This document shows positions 46,208-50,638 of a stretch of 50,638 nucleotides of DNA, one piece after another (the first letter of the stretch is position 1; each line of letters opens with the position of its first letter). Source of the stretch: Hypholoma sublateritium FD-334 SS-4 (taxonomy: Eukaryota; Basidiomycota; Agaricomycetes; Agaricales; Strophariaceae); contig KN817651.1 in assembly GCA_000827495.1 (NCBI GenBank), positions 50,112 to 100,749 on the forward strand. The letters are read 5' to 3'. The position numbers and the translations under genes are program-made. Under the pieces are notes generated by a model, which was not told the origin of the DNA, did no database searches, and saw nothing but the letters and a program-made list of their open reading frames with translations.

Positions 46208-48080
46208 ATGGCCCCTCCTACTGTGGATTATTTGGACTCTGGTAGCAGCCTCGGTCTTGGAGCGCATCAGTGTCCTCGGTGTCGCAACATGCTCAAGCCC
46301 AGAATCGCAAAAGGTGGACAGTTCCCTGGCCATGCATATGTTCATGTGAGTCATTTTTAGTACATATATGCGCATACTTATTGACTGAATGCAGTGTATG
46401 CCCCCATGTGGGTATCATCATGTATTTCCCAAGGAATTCCCAGCTCCAAATCAATCTCAGAGCGCAACCTCCACCTCTCGTTCTTTGCCAAATCTATCCT
46501 CCACCTCCTCTACCCAGGTTCTCTGTCCTACATGTAATAAGCCAGCCAATGGAAACTGTGCTCATAAAATGTGCAAGACCCACTGCATCACCAATAAAGG
46601 CGGGTGTCATCTTACTGATCACAAGCCCCATTGCCTCAGCAAGCGCCAAAAGAGGAAGGGAGTAGCTCCTCCACTTGCTCTGCCCCCTTCAAGCTGCCCC
46701 ATGGGCTTTATCCAAAATGAGCTGACAGCTGCATCGTCGGACCATATCAATGACAATTTGGATGCTCAAGAGGAAGAGGATCTCCACCGCGCATTGGCTC
46801 TCTCTCTTTCTCAAGAGCATTCACCCAATATTGACCCAGCCCTGTCACAATTGGAGTCCGAGATAATACAGGTGTGCTTTTCAAATTATTTAGTAATACC
46901 GTCATTTTTAATAGTCAAATATTTTAACTAGTCTATTCCGTCTACCCCTGAGCCTTCAACAGTGAAGACCATTCCTTATCGCCCCAAGCCCACCACTCGG
47001 CACATGAACAATAACTGGATGAGGCAGCCAGATGACAGAACCAAACAGCCCAAGAAGTTTGCGTCGCGGATAGGATTAGATACCACCTTCACCGTCATAT
47101 TCTGGAGAGTGGTATGTTTGCTTCGTATTTCATATCCTGCGGGTACTATTACTAACTATTGTGAATGTTAGGCTGATATTGCACCATCAGTCTATGGTAT
47201 TCATGACTGCCCTCGGTGGCCAAAATGGGTTTTCAAAGATTCCCCTGAGCTATTTGGTGAATTTGGCTTTGATTGCGGTGACCCACCTAGCACTCGCAGA
47301 CTCCAATACTACAGCTTTTATGCAAGTCAGTGGGCATACTGTGGATCCTCATTTCCGCATGCAGTTCAAAAAGATGGGTATCTGTTGCTTCGACGCTGTG
47401 AGGTTGCCGCCAGCCCTTTGGAATGTACTGATTTTGATGATTACAAAAAGCTTGGCCTCCAGTCCTTGCCCCACTTCCGCNACAACCTGGCAGGTGAACN
47501 CACTGGTGTCCGCTCAGCTCTTCNTGATNGGCAACATANNTNTCTCANCATTCTCAGCCCTGGCGATGCAGAAAGGGAGTTTGTCAGGNGTGACCGGCAC
47601 AAGCGCCAACGTGAGGAGGACTCAGATGTTGAGGCGGGTCCATCAGCACAGTATCCTCGTTTGTATTCGCCTCTTTCGGTCTCATCATCATCACCACTGC
47701 CATCCCCATCACCAGCTCAATTCCGCCTACCATTGACACACTNGCTATCCTCAACAACACCAGCACCCCTGCCCAGTCCTTTACAAGAGATCCAATTGCC
47801 TACAGCTGCAGTCAAAAAATGGCCGGAAACCCTATTNGCAGTCGACATAGTTCACATTTTCCAACAAGTTGATGCACCTGCCCTCAAAAAGGATCACCCT
47901 CAGCTGCGTGAACGTATCCATTCCATTCTTGGATATCGTGTACCAGAGTCAACATTCCAAGAGCAANGTCGTCATTGGAACCGAGCTTCTGAACAAGAGC
48001 GGGCTGCAATTCTCAAGGCTGGTNGCTCATCAGCTGGTTTGTGGATCAACCTTCCAAAGNGCGGCCGTGGTCGTGTTTAA
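46208..48080 (+). CDS. Cys/His-rich protein with a ubiquitin-interacting motif, unknown function
   Basis: Four exons: 46208-46345, 46395-46871, 46932-47111 and 47172-48080. They total 1704 bases, or 567 residues, all joins in phase 0. The N-terminus has paired Cys and His suggesting a zinc ribbon of GRF-like type (CPRC at 22-25, GHAYVH, CMPPCGYHH). From about residue 90 there is a second cluster (CPTC, CAHKMCKTHC, GGCHLTDHKPHC). At about 172-187 EEEDLHRALALSLSQE fits the ubiquitin-interacting motif consensus. The large last exon has WPKWVFKDSPELF and QYYSFYASQWAYC, then a Ser/Pro-rich linker and a basic end. The family is unknown to me. About a dozen N calls in the last exon leave several residues undefined, though no stop interrupts the frame. 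The ubiquitin link is inference from the motif alone. Confidence 0.75.
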
Positions 48081-48289
48081 TTACTCCATNGTAANTCTTA
48101 TATCTGGGACTGTCACTTCCTTTCTCTCATATGTTAGATGTTTGACATTCAAATCAACCCTTTGTTTCTCATTATAGATTTGTATTATATCAGTATGTTA
48201 CACTTACATACGTACACTGTAGCCACAAGTATTCCGCACTTTTTTTGTAGATTTGTATAATCATGTAGATTTGTATAACCAATATTTTA

Positions 48290-49044
48290 TTGTATGCATG
48301 CTGTATTCAGTGGAACGAGCCTGCTGAGAGAGAGTGCCATGGCCAACGTGGCACTGAGCCGCATAGTCGCGTGGGCAGTCGTGGCTGTGCGGTGGCGCCT
48401 CTCATCCATGCCACGACTGCACTCACTATCTACCCACCAACTACACCGCGCAAACGACGACGCCCGCTGCCCGCTAGTCTTGCATTTCCAACGGTGAGCG
48501 CACTGCGCATTCCCTCCACCACCGCATGCTCACCTTCGCACACAGATCGGAGTGTTCTTCCGCAGCGCCAGTGGACGGCGCAAACGAGCAGCAACAATGG
48601 CGCTGGCGCGGCTGTGCGAGCACACAAACCTGCGCTGTTTCGGCGGACGCTGTGGAATGCCGCTGGTGTTCTACGGCATGCGAGTCTTGAAAATAGGTGA
48701 GTATACTGTGCGTCTCTTCCTGTATAGCGCGCACTGACCTCCATACCGCCAGGTGCCTCACGCTGGTGCAATGCCATGAGGCGGTGACGTCAGGCTGCAC
48801 AACGACGTCCGATGTTGGCGCAGATCTCAAGGAAGGGATCAAGGCGTATGCTGTGGAGCAAGCAGCTGTTCAGCGAAACCTTGCATCCGTCTGCCGGTCC
48901 CTATGGAAGATGCCTCTTGCTAGTGTGAAGCATGTGCTTTCAGATGCCGACGACACATCCACTTCCTCCAGAATTGACGGTGCTGACTTGGACGACGACG
49001 ACAGTGAAGACGAACAGCTCGAAGGCGCAGAGAGAGATGAGTAG
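48290..49044 (+). CDS. Unrecognised gene with acidic C-terminus
   Basis: A frame open from about 48290 ends ...VLRHASLENR. A GTGAGT donor at 48698 and a CAG acceptor at 48752 join it in frame to an exon at 48753-49044, which reads CLTLVQCHEAV, a helical stretch VEQAAVQRNLASV, and an acidic tail DDDDSEDEQLE before TAG. No ATG is certain and a further intron (48494-48545) is possible, which would change the middle frame. No homologue recognised. The last exon is the best-supported part. Confidence 0.4.
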
Positions 49045-49332
49045 GGAACTGCCAGTGAATTTAGGCAATTTTTCATGTGTCGCAGTGCCGATTGTATTTT
49101 AATTTAATGATTAATTTTAATAACATTTTTTAAGAAGTGAATTGCGTGACTAAGCGGCATTGTGGCAAATCCACATGCCGTGTCAATCGGGCATGAAATT
49201 ACCAGTTAATAATACTGCCATGTATGTCAGTCAGGAACTGCCCAGAATGAGACATGTACAATCATTTATATACATTTATAAATGTCTAAAATTGGGCCCT
49301 GGGTAACTGCCCAAGCCCTTGGGCAGTTTCCG
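49045..49332. repeat. Repeats of GGAACTGCC with an 11-base inverted repeat
   Basis: AACTGCC words occur at 49048, 49235 and 49303, and the right end holds AACTGCCCAAG, two bases, and CTTGGGCAGTT. The outer copies face each other with some mismatches, which could mark a small ~290-base fold-back element. The interior is AT-rich and non-coding. Confidence 0.4.
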
Positions 49333-49548
49333 CCATGGATATGTCACTTCACTTGGGCAATTGTCTGGGTTGATATATGGAAACAGCAGCCATGGTTGCG
49401 TGCCGCGCCTCGTCAACCATCGGGACTGAAGTTGGCATTGTTTATTCAAGATCACACCAGACGTCGGCGTTTACGATGTAGCCGACGCGACGCGCGCCCC
49501 GGCAGCAGCACTTATGCCAGAACTGCCACCATCCAAGCATTCATTGCT

Positions 49549-50004
49549 ATGTTTCCTTTTTCCCCGTTGTTTTCGCCAGAGGGAAACCTACCAGATCTCA
49601 CAGGGAAAGTGGTTTTCGTGACTGGGGCCAAGTAAGCTCACATCATCAACTACCCGTTTGCCATCCCTCAGTGCTCAACGCGACCTGCCAGCCACGGCAT
49701 AGGCTACAAAACAGTGAAGCACCTAGCTCGGCGTGGAGCCAAAGTATATCTGGGGTCTAGAAGCGAAGCAAAGGGGCTGGCAGCTGTTGCTTCGTTAGAG
49801 CAGGAGTTGGCCAAAGGCGCAATGAAGAGCCTTATGCCAGGCAAGGTCATATACCACCATTGCGAGCTGAGTTCGCCCACGAAAGCCAGGGAGGCAGCAC
49901 AGAAGCTTGAAGAGATAGAATCAAGGTTGGATATACTCAGTGCATTTCTCATTGTCTTTCTCGATCAGCACACTGATTGAAAATGTAGTCAATAATGCTG
50001 GCGT
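49549..50004 (+). pseudogene. N-terminal piece of a short-chain dehydrogenase/reductase
   Basis: Exons 49549-49631, 49692-49939 and 49989-50004 encode LTGKVVFVTGANHGIGYKT (the TGxxxGIG nucleotide-binding motif, residues about 22-32), a Rossmann-fold first half (AKVYLGSRSEAKG) and LDILINNAGV (the NNAG motif). NAD(P)-dependent oxidation or reduction is expected for an intact family member. After NNAGV a possible exon runs LADKTVEDRTLK and stops. The expected N.xG, Ser...YxxxK catalytic half is absent, and about 120 bases later CCT2-derived sequence begins. Either the gene is truncated by rearrangement or its second half lies beyond the window; the first is favoured. Confidence 0.6.
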
Positions 50005-50127
50005 GTAAGCTCATGGGTCTCCTCTGAGTGACCTTCATCCAAATCTCACTCACTAATGCACAGTCTCGCTGACAAGACTGTGGAGGATCGTACATTAAAA
50101 TAATATCCATGTTTCTCCTTGGTTTGG

Positions 50128-50470
50128 TCTGACTTGGTAATGAGGCTGCATGCTGCGCACTATGGCGGCCAATCAGATGCTGGTCTTGGTGAGTTCTCAA
50201 TATGTTAATCTTAAAAGTGGGCTTCTTTACTGACTGTAATCGGGTGTATAGACATGGAGCAGGGATCTATTGGGTCGATGAGGAAGCTTGGTGTCACTGA
50301 GAGTTACAAACTGAAGNGACAGGTTGTACTGAGTGCTAGCGAAGCTGCGGAGATGACCATTTGGTGTGTGCTCCTATTATTCTTGGTTCAATCATGGCTG
50401 ATACAACTTTGGCAGTGTTGATGATATCCTATGAGCCGCACCTCATAGACGTGAAGCTGTGTAGAATGCT
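50128..50470 (+). pseudogene. C-terminal remnant of chaperonin subunit CCT2 (TCP-1 beta)
   Basis: Reads SDLVMRLHAAHYGGQSDAGL (50128-50188), then after a GTGAGT...TAG intron DMEQGSIGSMRKLGVTESYK, LK, N-containing codon, QVVLSASEAAEM (50252-50363). After a second intron it continues VDDIL, stop, AAPHRRE (50416-). This matches the last ~75 residues of CCT2, the ATP-driven tubulin and actin folding chaperonin, whose end reads RVDDIL-R-AAPR. The retained introns show a DNA-level copy, not a retrocopy. The start of the gene is missing. The conserved Arg before VDD is Cys (CG to TG) and the Arg after DDIL is a TGA stop (CGA to TGA), so it cannot work. Confidence 0.75.
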
Positions 50471-50638
50471 GCTATCGTTACCTCCAAACTACAAACAAAA
50501 TGGAAATCCGTGCATTCAGAACTTTGGAGATGAGAACGGCTAAATGAACCTTTTTTGGGTGATCAGTGTCAAGGCTTCATGCAAATCTCACTATTATTCT
50601 GGCTTTCCAGGTACTCCCATAGCCGCCGAGCAGCGCGT

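Overview
The window looks like nuclear DNA of a mushroom-forming basidiomycete (Agaricomycetes). Genes are split by many 45-75 base GT...AG introns. There are class I hydrophobins with the agaricomycete exon pattern, a URA2-type fused pyrimidine gene, a nine-exon beta-tubulin gene and protein families typical of mushrooms. Scattered N calls (around 110-130, 4755, 6937-7861, 47481-48096 and 50316) mark lower-quality sequence, so frame problems near them should be treated with care. Exon coordinates were worked out by hand from splice signals, reading frame and family conservation; for every spliced gene called here except the third hydrophobin the exon lengths sum to a multiple of three.

Layout. 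1-2.3 kb is non-coding and holds an array of GCGC motifs spaced about 20.5 bases apart and an element with inverted ends (1777-2301). 2345-4543 (-) is a 732-residue, internally repeated, unrecognised protein. 4.5-10.4 kb is gene-poor with two gene remnants: the N-terminal part of an Efm5/EEF1AKMT1-like lysine methyltransferase (about 6.7-7.3 kb) and a fragment of a mushroom family carrying DDTDPAI (8074-8412). 10398-17569 (-) is the complete carbamoyl-phosphate synthase/aspartate transcarbamylase gene (ten exons, 2225 residues).

19-41.5 kb is a loose cluster of four class I hydrophobin genes, all on the minus strand (A 19094-20658, B 33111-33935, C 35745-36616, D 40778-41435). Between them lie a polytopic membrane protein gene (25562-27731, +), a small secreted double-psi beta-barrel (RlpA/expansin-like) gene (30878-31530, +) and, between C and D, the beta-tubulin gene (38010-39897, -). 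The stand-out is hydrophobin A. A separate-looking Tyr-Thr-Pro-Ser-Thr-Pro-Val repeat ORF is in fact its second exon, giving a 418-residue hydrophobin with about 37 heptad repeats between the signal peptide and the eight-cysteine domain. B and C carry short Thr-rich stretches at the same place, C has what looks like the seed of the repeat, and D has none. A, B and C share a promoter block about 460-490 bases upstream. B and C lie in a roughly 2-kb tandem duplication, and C appears to have a frame break.

41.5-50.6 kb is AT-richer and more rearranged. It holds a possible MITE (45225-45339) and related hairpins, a four-exon gene for a Cys/His-rich protein with a ubiquitin-interacting motif (46208-48080), an unrecognised acidic-tailed gene (48.3-49.0 kb), and at the right edge the N-terminal piece of a short-chain dehydrogenase directly followed by a decayed C-terminal piece of the chaperonin subunit CCT2.

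No tRNA, rRNA or CRISPR array was found. The genes do not form one pathway: housekeeping genes (URA2, TUB) flank a lineage-specific set of cell-surface and secreted protein genes.
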